Of a stretch of 39,630 bases of DNA, positions 6,893-15,590 are shown piece by piece. This stretch comes from Streptomyces cellulosae (GTDB taxonomy: Bacteria; Actinomycetota; Actinomycetes; Streptomycetales; Streptomycetaceae), in the NCBI RefSeq assembly GCF_000721105.1, contig NZ_JOEV01000059.1, forward strand, positions 1-39,630, written 5' to 3'. The notes beneath the pieces are model-generated. The model was not told where the DNA came from. It did not search any database and saw only the letters and a program-made list of their open reading frames with translations. Both the position numbers and the translations under genes were made by a program. Position 1 is the stretch's first letter; each line of letters starts with the position of its first letter.

Positions 6893-8260
6893 ATGAAACC
6901 TGCCCTGCGAGCCATGAAGCCTGCCACGCGTGTGGCATCTACTCTGCTGATCTCGGCCGGCGTGTTCCTTGTGGGCCCCACCGCGACCGTCCGCGGTGCG
7001 GCGGCCGAGAGCAGCCCAGCGGCCGGAAAGGTCTATTACGTCGCCCCGAACGGCAGTGACGGCGCCGCGGGGACGCAGGCAGCTCCCTGGGCCTCGATCG
7101 CCCACGCGCAGTCCGTCGTCGGTGCGGGTGACACGGTGTACTTCCGGAGCGGCACCTATGCCTACACCCACGGGATCAACAGCTGCACGAGCCAGACGGA
7201 CAGAGTCGACGCGATCACCCTCGGCAAGAGCGGCAGTTCGGGGAACCCGATCCACTACGTGGCCTACCCCGGAGAAAAACCGGTCTTCGACTTCTCGCGC
7301 ATGACGGACGACTGCCGCATCAAGGGCTTCGACGTCACCGGCAGCTGGATCCACCTCAAAGGGCTGGAAGTCACCGGCGTACCGCAGAACAACAAGCTGA
7401 ACCACGAATCCTGGGGAATCTGGATCTCCGGGAGCAACAACACGTTCGAGCAGATCGACTCCCATCATCACATGGGGCCGGGACTGTTCATCCAGAAGGG
7501 CGGCGGCAACGCCGTCCTCAATTCGGATTCACATGACAACTACGACCTCAACAGCTCCAGTGGGGCCGGGGAGAACGCCGACGGATTCGGTGCGCACATC
7601 CCGGCCGGCAATCCCGGGAACGTGTTCAGGGGCTGCCGGGCGTGGGGGAACTCCGACGACGGTTTCGACCTCATCAGTGCCTACTCGTCCGTGACCATCG
7701 AGAACTCCTGGGCGTGGCGGAACGGGTACGTACCGGGAACGACGACGGCAGCCGGCAACGGAAGCGGCTTCAAGGCGGGCGGTTACGGCGGTGACTACGA
7801 CGCCGGCGCCGTCAAACACACCGTCCGCACCTCGGTGGCCTTCGCCAACAGGGCGGCAGGCTTCTACGCCAACCACCACCCGCTCGCCAACGACTTCTTC
7901 AACAACACGGGCTACGGAAACCACCCCGACTTCAACATGCTGGGAGTCGATTCGAGCGGCGCCGCCGTCGGCCGGGGCAACCTCCGGAACAACCTCGCCT
8001 ACACCGGCACCCTGACGTCGAACATGAGCGGCACCAGCGCCGCGTCCAACTCCTGGAACCTCGGCATCCCCCTGTCGGACGCACAGTTCCGCAGCGTGTC
8101 GACCTCCGGCTGGGACGCCCCCCGCCAGGCCGACGGCGCCCTGCCGGCGCTGCCCCACCTCCGCCCGGCGACGAACAGCTCCCTGATCGACAAGGGCGTG
8201 GATGTCGGTCTGCCCTACAGCGGGCAGGCACCGGATCTCGGAGCGTTCGAAGCCTCCTGA
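6893..8260 (+). CDS. Secreted pectate lyase, PL9-type parallel beta-helix
   Basis: The protein has 455 residues with a Sec signal peptide (LLISAGVFLVGPTATVRGAAA) and then KVYYVAPNGSDGAAGTQAAPW, the usual start of PL9 beta-helix enzymes. Calcium-binding acids are visible in ENADGFG (about 227-233) and NSDDGFDLI (253-261). The catalytic base Lys294 is in NGSGFKAGG. These match Dickeya PelL (PL9), which cleaves polygalacturonate by calcium-dependent beta-elimination outside the cell. The ATG lies one base after the GH53 stop and has no strong ribosome site of its own, suggesting translational coupling. Galactanase plus pectate lyase gives backbone and side-chain attack on pectin. Confidence 0.88.
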   Translation: MKPALRAMKPATRVASTLLISAGVFLVGPTATVRGAAAESSPAAGKVYYVAPNGSDGAAGTQAAPWASIAHAQSVVGAGDTVYFRSGTYAYTHGINSCTSQTDRVDAITLGKSGSSGNPIHYVAYPGEKPVFDFSRMTDDCRIKGFDVTGSWIHLKGLEVTGVPQNNKLNHESWGIWISGSNNTFEQIDSHHHMGPGLFIQKGGGNAVLNSDSHDNYDLNSSSGAGENADGFGAHIPAGNPGNVFRGCRAWGNSDDGFDLISAYSSVTIENSWAWRNGYVPGTTTAAGNGSGFKAGGYGGDYDAGAVKHTVRTSVAFANRAAGFYANHHPLANDFFNNTGYGNHPDFNMLGVDSSGAAVGRGNLRNNLAYTGTLTSNMSGTSAASNSWNLGIPLSDAQFRSVSTSGWDAPRQADGALPALPHLRPATNSSLIDKGVDVGLPYSGQAPDLGAFEAS

Positions 8261-8466
8261 GCCGACAGTGCCGGCCGGCGGACATTCGACATGGTGCCGC
8301 CCGCCCGGCAGAGGGCTCGACCTGGAGGAAACTCACCGAATAGGCCGCCTGCGGAGCGGCGTCCGGACACTTTCTCTCCGATTCCGCGGGCCGCGTGTCA
8401 CAGGCAGAGCGACTGCCCGGGGTATTCCACTATAGGCACCTGAAAAGCGCCGAAAGGAATTCCCCC

Positions 8467-9213
8467 ATGAAGGTCGTAGTGATCGGTGGAACCGGACTCA
8501 TCGGCTCGAAGGTGGTCGCCACGCTGGGCGAGCACGGGCACGAGGCCGTCGCGGCCGCGCCCGCCACCGGCGTCAACACGCTGACGGGTGAGGGGCTGGC
8601 CGATGTCCTGCAGGGCGCGCCGGTCGTGGTCGACGTGTCCAACTCCCCCTCGTTCGAGGACGAGTCGGTCATGGAGTTCTTCCGCACCTCCACGGCCAAC
8701 CTCCTGAGGGCCGAGGCCAAGGCCGGCGTGGCGCACCACGTGGCGTTGTCCGTGGTCGGCACCGACCGCCTCCAGGGGAGCGGGTACTTCCGGGCCAAGC
8801 AGGTCCAGGAAGAGCTGATCAAGGCGTCCGGCATCCCCTACTCCATCGTCCACGCGACCCAGTTCTTCGAGTTCGCTACGGGGCTCGCCGACGGGGCGAC
8901 CGAGGGCGACACCGTGCGCCTGCCCGACGCCAGGATCCAGCCCATCGTCTCCGACGACGTGGCCGCGGCGGTCGGCCGCACCGCGGTCGGCGCCCCGCTG
9001 GGTGGTGTGGTGGAGGTCGCCGGCCCCGAGGCGTTCCCGCTCGAGGAGTTCATCCGCAGGGGACTCGCCGCCGGCAACGACCCCCGCGAGGTCGTCACGG
9101 ATCCGAAGGCACGGTACTGGGGTGCCGAGTTGGAGGAGAACACACTCCTGCCGGGTCCGGACGCGCACATCGCGCGAACCAGGTTCGCCGACTGGCTCGC
9201 CCGGCAGAAGTAA
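8467..9213 (+). CDS. NmrA-like atypical SDR, NAD(P)-binding oxidoreductase
   Basis: The protein has 248 residues. The N terminus MKVVVIGGTGLIGSKVV is a Rossmann nucleotide site of GxxGxxG type. There is no Tyr-x-x-x-Lys catalytic pair as in classical SDRs; YFRAKQVQEELIKASG is the only similar region. It resembles NmrA-like or NAD(P)H:quinone-oxidoreductase-like proteins, which bind nucleotide and may act as enzymes or redox sensors. The start follows AAAGGAA. The 206 bases upstream (8261-8466) hold no ORF or clear promoter. A terminator follows. No functional link with the flanking glycoside hydrolases is evident. Confidence 0.75.
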   Translation: MKVVVIGGTGLIGSKVVATLGEHGHEAVAAAPATGVNTLTGEGLADVLQGAPVVVDVSNSPSFEDESVMEFFRTSTANLLRAEAKAGVAHHVALSVVGTDRLQGSGYFRAKQVQEELIKASGIPYSIVHATQFFEFATGLADGATEGDTVRLPDARIQPIVSDDVAAAVGRTAVGAPLGGVVEVAGPEAFPLEEFIRRGLAAGNDPREVVTDPKARYWGAELEENTLLPGPDAHIARTRFADWLARQK

Positions 9214-9219
9214 GCCCTC

Positions 9220-9253
9220 GGGGTGGCTCTCACCGAAAGGGGAGGGCCACCCC
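9220..9253 (+). terminator. Rho-independent-like terminator after the NmrA-like gene
   Basis: GGGGTGGC (9220-9227) and GCCACCCC (9246-9253) form a perfect 8-bp stem with an 18-base loop, followed by TTTCCTT. It begins seven bases after the stop codon. Confidence 0.65.
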
Positions 9254-9374
9254 TTTCCTTGTCGGCGAATCCGACGGTCGTCTCGTCGTGGTCGGCGGTT
9301 CCGATGAACCTTCAGCGGACAACTGACGTTCCTTCCCTTGTCCGACCCCGCGCATAGTGCCATGCTCACGACAT

Positions 9375-9390
9375 ATGTTTACGTAAACAT
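9375..9390. promoter_or_regulatory. Perfect 16-bp palindrome (LacI-type operator) before the GH43 gene
   Basis: ATGTTTACGTAAACAT is fully self-complementary and has the central CG of LacI-family operators. It sits 74 bases before the GH43 start, in the promoter region. No LacI gene is immediately adjacent. The DeoR-LacI chimera has a different DNA-binding domain, so the binder is probably encoded elsewhere. Confidence 0.65.
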
Positions 9391-9463
9391 GCGTCGGACC
9401 TGATGGCCTCCAAGCACGATCCGGTCCGCGCACGGCACATGACAGAGGGGATCTGACTCAGAC

Positions 9464-12019
9464 ATGCCCAGACCTGCAAGGGCGGCGGCAGTGGTGGTGA
9501 CCGCCGCCGCCTTACTGACCGGCATGCTTCCCGCCGTCGCGGGGGCCTCCCCGTCCGGGAGCGCCACCTCACGTCAGCAGTACGACGCCATCCCGAACGG
9601 CCAGACGTACTACGACACGAACGGTGACCCCATCGACGCCCACGGAGGCGGCTTCCTCAAGAGGGGAGACACCTACTACTGGGTGGGGGAGGACAAATCC
9701 CTGGGCAACGCCCGGTTCAACGGACTGAATCTGTACAAGTCCAAGGACCTGGAGAACTGGCAGAAGGTCAGGCAGATCCTCACGGTGGACTCCGAGGACA
9801 CCCGGGGCAACAAGATCCTCACCCACGCGAAGGTGGAGCGCCCGAAGCTGCTCTACAACGAGAAGACGAAGAAGTACGTGCTGTGGGGTCACTGGGAGAT
9901 GGCCGCGGACTACTCCGCCTCGGAAGTCCTCGTGGCGACCTCCAGCACCATCGACGGCCCCTACACGATCACCTCGAAGGGCCATTTCCGCCCCGGCGCC
10001 GGAAACACCGAAGCCGAGGCGATGGGCGACCGCGTCGGGCAGCCGACCGAGGACTTCGACACCTCCGCCAAGGACGCCGCGAACAAGAAGCACGCCTACA
10101 AGCCTGTGCAGGCCGACTATCCGGCGAAGATCCTCCAGTACAAGGCCCCGGACGCCCGGACCCCCGAGAAGCTGTCGTACGTCGGGGACGACGACTACGG
10201 CACGAGCCAGGCCGGGAACTCGTGGACGTACCAGTTGAACGACATCGCGCACGACACGACGGTGAAGGCGAAGGCGGTCCGGATGACCGGCTTCGACACG
10301 TCGGCGTACGACCGGTACGCGAAGGACTACAACGTCTCCACCAGCGGCTACATCGTGCGGTATCCGACGGCGACTGCGTCGGACACGATGACGGCCCGGT
10401 ACACGATCGGTGACCCGGGGACCTCCCACGATCAGCTAACGGCGCCGGTGGTGTCTCCCACGCTGAAGGAGTCGTCCGATCCGTCGGTGGTGCTGGTCAA
10501 CAGCCAGGACGTCGCGTTCGTCACCGGTGCGACCGCCGACGCGATCTCGTACTTCACGACGGACGGGTCCGACCCGGCGGCCCCGGACAACACCCAGCGC
10601 CGGAGATACACCGACGGGACGCGGATATCCCTGGCGGGCTCCCCGGGCAAACGGACCGTGGTCAAGGCGGTCACCGAGAAGGACGGCAGGACCAGTGAGG
10701 TCACGTCGGTGACGTACCAGGTCGCCGAGGACCCGGCCAACGTGCCGGTGTTCACCCCGGTCATCAACCGTGTCCCCGGCACGTACGGCACCTTCGGCTA
10801 CAAGGAGTTGCGGATCTACTCCCCCTCCTACGGTGCGGAGACGTACTACACCATGGACGGTCAGGACCCGGCACCCGCGCGCAAGGGCGACAACATCGGG
10901 TACGGCTCACGTGACTTCACCGTGCACCAGGACGAGAAGACCGGTGAGGCCTACCTCGTCACCGCGCAGGACCACATCTACATGCGGGTGTGGAAGCTGA
11001 ACGACTCCTTCACGGACGTGGTGCCCGACAAGGAGTACGACATGTATGTCGGCGAGCACCGCGAGGCTCCCGCCCTCGTCCGCAACGGTGGCAAGAACGG
11101 CAGATACGTCTACCTCATGACGTCCTACCAGTCCGGCTGGTACCCCAACCAGGCCCAGTACGGGCGCACCGAGGACCTCGACGCGGGCTTCGGCGAGCCG
11201 CGCGACGCGTACGGCTACCGCAACGGCCAGAAGGCGTGGAGTTCCCTGCAAGTCGTCGGTGACAACACCACGTACGGTTCCCAGCCCACCAAGATCCTCA
11301 ACATCGGCACCGACAGCAAGCCGAGTTACGTGTACATCGGTGACCGCTGGCGCCCCGACCTCCTGCTGAAGTCGACCTATGTGGCCATGCCGCTGACCAT
11401 CAGCGACAGCGGCAACGGCGGCAAGGGTCTGATGAGGCTCCAGCCCACCCCGCGACTGGACCTCGATGCCAAGAACGGCAAGGTCAAGCAGCCGGACTGG
11501 AAGCTGCTCTCCCTGAACAAGCCGGTGACCGCCTCTCCCAAGGTCCGTGCCGCCGTCGGCGCGCCCACCGAGAGCCAGAGCGACTGGGAGACCACACCCG
11601 AACAGGAGAAGACCGGGATCTACCGGCACTACGACGCCACCGAGGCCAATGACGGCAAGGACGCGGACGTCAGCGTCTACGACGACACGGAGCAGTACTA
11701 CAAGAGTGCGGCGCTCCCCTTCTCCTGGCAGGTCGACCTCGGCGGGCGCCACAAGCTGGCCTGGATCGGGCTCTCGTTCAAGACGGTCGGCGGTTCGGAC
11801 AACGTCCACCGCTACACCGTCTCCGCCAGTACCGACGGACAGCGCTGGACGGAACTCGTCGACAACACCCAGAACAACCGGGTGGGCCACCAGAGCCACG
11901 AGCTGACCGGCTCGTACCGGTACGTCAAGCTCGACGTGTACAAGTCGTTCGATCTCGCGCACGGCAAGGACGCCGACTGGTCCCGTGGGCTCTACGAGGT
12001 CTCCGTCTACGGGAAGTGA
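9464..12019 (+). CDS. Secreted GH43-type (exo-beta-1,3-galactanase-like) enzyme with inserted chitobiase-like modules and C-terminal CBM32-like domain
   Basis: The protein has 851 residues with a Sec signal peptide over 1-28. A five-blade propeller of GH43_24 type begins at about residue 47 (DAHGGGFLKRGDTYYWVGED, VERPKLLYNEKTKKYVLWGHWE). It is broken by about 300 residues (176-482) that include two chitobiase/hexosaminidase C-terminal-like repeats (YFTTDGSDPA at 363, YYTMDGQDPA at 461). The propeller resumes at about 483 (VHQDEKTGEAYLVTAQD) with the likely acid Glu534 in REAPALV, then YQSGWYPNQAQY, YGSQPTKIL and YIGDRWRP. A discoidin/CBM32-like domain ends the protein (about 690-851). Leu17 in the signal peptide is a TTA codon (9512-9514), so translation should depend on bldA tRNA. 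It probably trims arabinogalactan chains. Confidence 0.82.
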   Translation: MPRPARAAAVVVTAAALLTGMLPAVAGASPSGSATSRQQYDAIPNGQTYYDTNGDPIDAHGGGFLKRGDTYYWVGEDKSLGNARFNGLNLYKSKDLENWQKVRQILTVDSEDTRGNKILTHAKVERPKLLYNEKTKKYVLWGHWEMAADYSASEVLVATSSTIDGPYTITSKGHFRPGAGNTEAEAMGDRVGQPTEDFDTSAKDAANKKHAYKPVQADYPAKILQYKAPDARTPEKLSYVGDDDYGTSQAGNSWTYQLNDIAHDTTVKAKAVRMTGFDTSAYDRYAKDYNVSTSGYIVRYPTATASDTMTARYTIGDPGTSHDQLTAPVVSPTLKESSDPSVVLVNSQDVAFVTGATADAISYFTTDGSDPAAPDNTQRRRYTDGTRISLAGSPGKRTVVKAVTEKDGRTSEVTSVTYQVAEDPANVPVFTPVINRVPGTYGTFGYKELRIYSPSYGAETYYTMDGQDPAPARKGDNIGYGSRDFTVHQDEKTGEAYLVTAQDHIYMRVWKLNDSFTDVVPDKEYDMYVGEHREAPALVRNGGKNGRYVYLMTSYQSGWYPNQAQYGRTEDLDAGFGEPRDAYGYRNGQKAWSSLQVVGDNTTYGSQPTKILNIGTDSKPSYVYIGDRWRPDLLLKSTYVAMPLTISDSGNGGKGLMRLQPTPRLDLDAKNGKVKQPDWKLLSLNKPVTASPKVRAAVGAPTESQSDWETTPEQEKTGIYRHYDATEANDGKDADVSVYDDTEQYYKSAALPFSWQVDLGGRHKLAWIGLSFKTVGGSDNVHRYTVSASTDGQRWTELVDNTQNNRVGHQSHELTGSYRYVKLDVYKSFDLAHGKDADWSRGLYEVSVYGK

Positions 12020-12054
12020 GAACGTTCCCCGACCGGTAGCCGGAAAATGATCGA

Positions 12055-12087
12055 GGGGCCGTTTCAGATCCTCTCTGAAACGGCCCC
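12055..12087 (+). terminator. Strong hairpin terminator after GH43
   Basis: A perfect 14-bp stem, GGGGCCGTTTCAGA (12055-12068) against TCTGAAACGGCCCC (12074-12087), with a 5-base loop. It lies between the GH43 stop and a tRNA gene on the opposite strand and may serve both directions. Confidence 0.8.
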
Positions 12088-12107
12088 TGACCTGCTACTT
12101 CGTAAAG

Positions 12108-12181
<74 letters not shown>

Positions 12182-12240
12182 GTGCGCTCGCACGGTTGCC
12201 CGTGTGAGCGCGTGGATCAACCCTACCGCATGCGGGTACG

Positions 12241-13692
12241 TCAGCCGCGCGGGCCGGGAGACACGGGCTGCTGCTCCGCGCGAGGTGCCCCGGCCGTCGC
12301 GAGCGCGGGGCCGGTCGTCCGTCCGCCGCGCCGGTCCGGGACCAGCAGGGCGGCGAGGGCCGCGGCCAGGCAGAGCAGGGCGAGCAGGGTGAAGCCGTGG
12401 GTGTAACCGGAGTCGTACGGCAGGCCCGAGGGCTGGAGGCGGCCGGTGACCAGGACGCTGGTGACGGCGGCGCCGATGGATCCGCCGATGGTGCGGATGT
12501 TGGCGTTCATGCCGGTGGCGGCGCCGGTCTGGTCGGCGGGGACGCTGCCCACGATCAGGTTGGCCATGGACGCGAAGGCGAGTCCGATGCCGAGACCGAA
12601 GACGCCCGCGACCAGGGCGATCTGCCACCGCTCGTCGTGCCAGAGCGCGAGGAAGCCGCAGGCCACCGCGCCGAGCGCCGCGCCCGTGGTCAGGAGCGTC
12701 TTGGCGCCGAGCACCGGCTCCAGCCTGCCGCTGAGGACGCCGGAGAGGAACATCGCGACCAGCATCGGCACCATGAGCAGTCCGGCGGCCGTGACGCCCG
12801 CGCCGAAGCCGTATCCGGCCGAGGGCGGCGTCTGCACGAAGCCCGGCAGGAAGGACCAGATCGCGTACATGCCCGCGCCGAAGAGGAACGCGGCGGTGTT
12901 GGTGGTCCACACGGCCGGCAGCCGCATGACCTTCAGGTCGATCAGCGGGGTGCGGGAGCGGGCCTCGGCGGCGAGCCACAGCGTGAACAGCACGACGGCG
13001 GCGGCGAACAGGCCGAGCACCCGGGCCGAGCCCCAGCCCCACACGGCCGCCTGGCTGAGCGGCAGCAGCAGGGCCACGAGCCAGGCCGACAGCAGCGCGG
13101 CACCGAGCCAATTGACCTGCCCCTGTGCCCGGCTGGCCGACTCGGGTACATACCGTACGGCGATCAGCGTGGCGAGGGCGACGATGGCGACCGGGATCCA
13201 GAACAGCCACCGGTAGTCGAGCGCGGTGACGATGGGCCCGGCGGCGACCATGCCGACGCCGCCGCCGGCCGCGATCACGGCGGACAGGTTGCTGATGCTG
13301 CCGCTCACCTCGGACGGGGCGAACTCGTCCCGGATGATGCCGAAGGAGAGCGGGAACAGGGCGCCGCCGACGCCCTGGACGACCCGGGCTGCGATCAGGA
13401 CGCCGATGCTCGGCGCGAGCGCGGCGAGCAGACAGCCGACCGCCACGGTGACCAGGACGGCGACCAGGGTGCGCTTCTTGCCGATCAGGTCGCCGACGCG
13501 GCCGAGGATCGGCGTGAAGATCGAGGCGGACAGCAGATAGGCGGTCATCACCCAGGTCGCGGTGGACTGCGAGGTGTGCAGCGCGTGCTGGACGGTCGGC
13601 AGGGCCGGCGCGATCAGCGACTGCAGCATGGAGAACACTCCGGCACCGGTCGCGAGGACCGCGAAGGTGACACGGGTGGACTTGTGGGGCAT
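12241..13692 (-). CDS. MFS drug exporter (DHA2/EmrB-QacA type)
   Basis: The protein has 483 residues and many hydrophobic segments, consistent with 14 membrane helices. Motif A-like GRVGDLIGKKRTLV follows helix 2, and RVVQGVGGALFPLSFGII is the motif C region. FAVLATGAGVFSMLQSLIAPALPTVQHAL is typical of the first helix of this family. It should expel drugs or small metabolites using the proton gradient. ATG 13692 has a GGAGAGG site; the longer frame upstream is low-complexity and not convincing. It is divergent from a TetR gene, with paired palindromes between them, so repression by that TetR is likely. Confidence 0.88.
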   Translation of the reverse strand: MPHKSTRVTFAVLATGAGVFSMLQSLIAPALPTVQHALHTSQSTATWVMTAYLLSASIFTPILGRVGDLIGKKRTLVAVLVTVAVGCLLAALAPSIGVLIAARVVQGVGGALFPLSFGIIRDEFAPSEVSGSISNLSAVIAAGGGVGMVAAGPIVTALDYRWLFWIPVAIVALATLIAVRYVPESASRAQGQVNWLGAALLSAWLVALLLPLSQAAVWGWGSARVLGLFAAAVVLFTLWLAAEARSRTPLIDLKVMRLPAVWTTNTAAFLFGAGMYAIWSFLPGFVQTPPSAGYGFGAGVTAAGLLMVPMLVAMFLSGVLSGRLEPVLGAKTLLTTGAALGAVACGFLALWHDERWQIALVAGVFGLGIGLAFASMANLIVGSVPADQTGAATGMNANIRTIGGSIGAAVTSVLVTGRLQPSGLPYDSGYTHGFTLLALLCLAAALAALLVPDRRGGRTTGPALATAGAPRAEQQPVSPGPRG

Positions 13693-13930
13693 GAAGAGCC
13701 TCTCCGAACACAGGATGCGGCCGAGGCCTCGGACCGCGGCCGTGCGGGGCCCGGTGCGCACTGCGGGCAGCACGGGGCACGCCGACGGCCACGGTGAGCG
13801 GTCGCGGAAAGGTGGTGGACGGGGACGGGCGGTGCGCGCTGTGCGGCGCCCGTGGGGTGCGGGGGTGCGGTCCCGTCGGTGATGCGCGCGGCCGCACGCA
13901 TCCCTGGCGAACACACCCCGCACTGGTAAA

Positions 13931-13970
13931 GTGGAGGTACGCCTCCACTGTAGCGGAGGCACACCTCCGC
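13931..13970. promoter_or_regulatory. Twin TetR operators between exporter and regulator
   Basis: Two related perfect palindromes are present: GTGGAGG-TACG-CCTCCAC (13931-13948) and GCGGAGG-CACA-CCTCCGC (13953-13970). Their centres are 22 bases apart, two helical turns, so two dimers could bind the same face. They lie just before the TetR ribosome site GGAGG, so regulator binding would also limit its own expression. Confidence 0.75.
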
Positions 13971-13999
13971 TTCAACCTCGCGCCGCCCCAGGAGGCACC

Positions 14000-14578
14000 G
14001 TGACCACCCAGCCGTTCCCCGTCAGCGAGATCGTCGCGTCCCGGCGGCCGCACCGGAAGGACGCGGCCCGCAACTACGACGCCCTGCTGGCCGCCGCCCG
14101 CGAGGCGTTCGCGGAACACGGTGCGGAGGCCTCCCTGGAGGACATCGCCCGGCGCGCGGGCGTCGGCATCGGCACGCTGTACCGGAACTTCCCCACTCGC
14201 CGCCATCTCTTCGAGAGCGTCTACGCGGACGAGGTGAACACCTTGTGCCGGGTCGCCGAGGAGGTCGCCGACCGGGAACCCTGGGACGCCCTGACCGCCT
14301 GGCTGGACCGGTTCGCGGGCTACATCGTGACCAAGCGGGCGGTCCGCGAGGCCCTCAACGACGAGTCGGAGATCTTCGCCGCGTGCCGCGATTCCATGCT
14401 CGGGGCCGGCGGCCCGCTCTTCGAGCGCGCCCAGCGGGCCGGCGAGGCGCGCACGGACATGGACTTCGTCGACCTGCTGCGCATGGTCTCGGGCATCACC
14501 GCGACGACCTTCGACGACGACGCCCAGCGCGACCGGGTGCTGTCCGTCGCGCTGGACGGGGTACGCGCCGCCCGCTGA
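14000..14578 (+). CDS. TetR-family transcriptional regulator
   Basis: The protein has 192 residues. The N-terminal HTH reads NYDALLAAAREAFAEHGAEASLEDIARRAGVGIGTLYRNFPTR, nearly the TetR consensus. The C-terminal part is helical ligand-binding sequence without recognised ligand residues. The start is GTG 14000, four bases after GGAGG. It diverges from the MFS exporter, with twin operators in the gap, and probably represses both the pump and itself until the pump substrate binds. The esterase 48 bases downstream may be under partly shared control. Confidence 0.88.
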   Translation: MTTQPFPVSEIVASRRPHRKDAARNYDALLAAAREAFAEHGAEASLEDIARRAGVGIGTLYRNFPTRRHLFESVYADEVNTLCRVAEEVADREPWDALTAWLDRFAGYIVTKRAVREALNDESEIFAACRDSMLGAGGPLFERAQRAGEARTDMDFVDLLRMVSGITATTFDDDAQRDRVLSVALDGVRAAR

Positions 14579-14598
14579 CCACCAGAGGCTGGCCTTTT

Positions 14599-14609
14599 AA
14601 TATCATATT
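14599..14609. promoter_or_regulatory. AT-rich palindrome before the esterase gene
   Basis: AATAT-C-ATATT is a perfect palindrome in an unusually AT-rich patch (14595-14612) only 18 bases before the esterase ATG. It could be an extended -10 or an operator. TTCAAGTAAGT just after it partly resembles the repeats before the MarR gene at 21601-21643. Confidence 0.35.
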
Positions 14610-14626
14610 CAAGTAAGTTCGGCCGC

Positions 14627-15568
14627 ATGTCCCTCCTGGCCAGGCCCGCGGTGGCCGCCCTCACCGCCAAGGCGATGCAACGCGTGACGGAACTCGTCGA
14701 CCGGCGCTCCGGCGGGCGCGGCTCCGCGGCGGCCTCGCACGCCCGCTTTCCCGAATTCCCGCGCCGTGTGCGGGAGTTGACCATTCCCACCTCGGTCGCT
14801 CCGGCCCGGGCGACGGTGTATCTGCCCCCGGCCGACGAGGCCGAGGGTTCCGCGCCGCCGGTGCATGTCAACTTCCACGGCGGCGGATACGTCGTCGCGC
14901 TCACCGAGCTGGACGACCCGCTGTGCCGCTTCCTCGCCGCCGAGGCGGGGGTCGTGGTGATCAACGTCGACTACGTGGTCGCCCCGCAGCACCCGTTCCC
15001 GGCCCCGCCCCGCCAGGCGTACGAGATCGTCCGCTGGGTGGCCGAGCACGGCGGGGAGCAGGGCTGGGACGGCGGCCGGCTCACCGTGGGCGGGCAGAGC
15101 GCCGGCGGCGGACTCGCGGCGGCCGTGGCCCGGCAGGCGCTGGAGGAGGGCGGCCCCTCGATCGCCCTCCAGGTGCTGCACTATCCCCCGCTGGACCTCG
15201 CGACCCACGCCAAGGACAAGCGAGCCGCCATCGACAAGCCGGCGCTGCGGCCCTGGATGGCCGACGTCTTCGACACCTCGTACGTCCCGGACGAGCGGCT
15301 GCGGACGGACCGGCTGGTGTCGCCCGCCCATCCCTCGGACACCGCAGATCTGACCGGCATCGCCCCGGCCCTCGTCGTCACCGCCGAGTACGACCTGCTG
15401 CGGTCGGAGGGCGAGCGCTACGCCGGCCGGCTGCGGAAGGCAGGCTCCCTGGCCGCGCACCACGACGTGGCCGGGGCCGACCACGGGTACGACGGCTCGG
15501 ACGACGTGAAGGCGCGGGAGACGTACGCGCTGATCGCCCGCCATGTGCGGGAGGCGGGCCGGGGCTGA
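14627..15568 (+). CDS. Alpha/beta hydrolase, HSL-type esterase/lipase
   Basis: The protein has 313 residues with the hormone-sensitive-lipase family marks: oxyanion-hole motif NFHGGGYVV, DYVVAPQHPFPAPPRQAYE, nucleophile Ser in GGQSAGGG, Asp in VVTAEYDLLRSEGERYAGRL, and His in GADHGYDG. The catalytic triad is complete, so it should hydrolyse short-chain or acetyl esters in the cytosol. No secretion signal is seen. The ribosome site is poor. It follows TetR on the same strand. Its stop faces the convergent hydrolase gene 22 bases away, with no obvious hairpin between. Confidence 0.85.
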   Translation: MSLLARPAVAALTAKAMQRVTELVDRRSGGRGSAAASHARFPEFPRRVRELTIPTSVAPARATVYLPPADEAEGSAPPVHVNFHGGGYVVALTELDDPLCRFLAAEAGVVVINVDYVVAPQHPFPAPPRQAYEIVRWVAEHGGEQGWDGGRLTVGGQSAGGGLAAAVARQALEEGGPSIALQVLHYPPLDLATHAKDKRAAIDKPALRPWMADVFDTSYVPDERLRTDRLVSPAHPSDTADLTGIAPALVVTAEYDLLRSEGERYAGRLRKAGSLAAHHDVAGADHGYDGSDDVKARETYALIARHVREAGRG

Positions 15569-15590
15569 GACGGCGGCTTCGCAGCCCCGT

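Noticed and set aside
12397..13797. Long plus-strand ORF (466 codons) opposite the MFS exporter
   Set aside because: It is a shadow of the exporter gene, rich in Gly, Arg, Asp and Gln with no recognisable domain.
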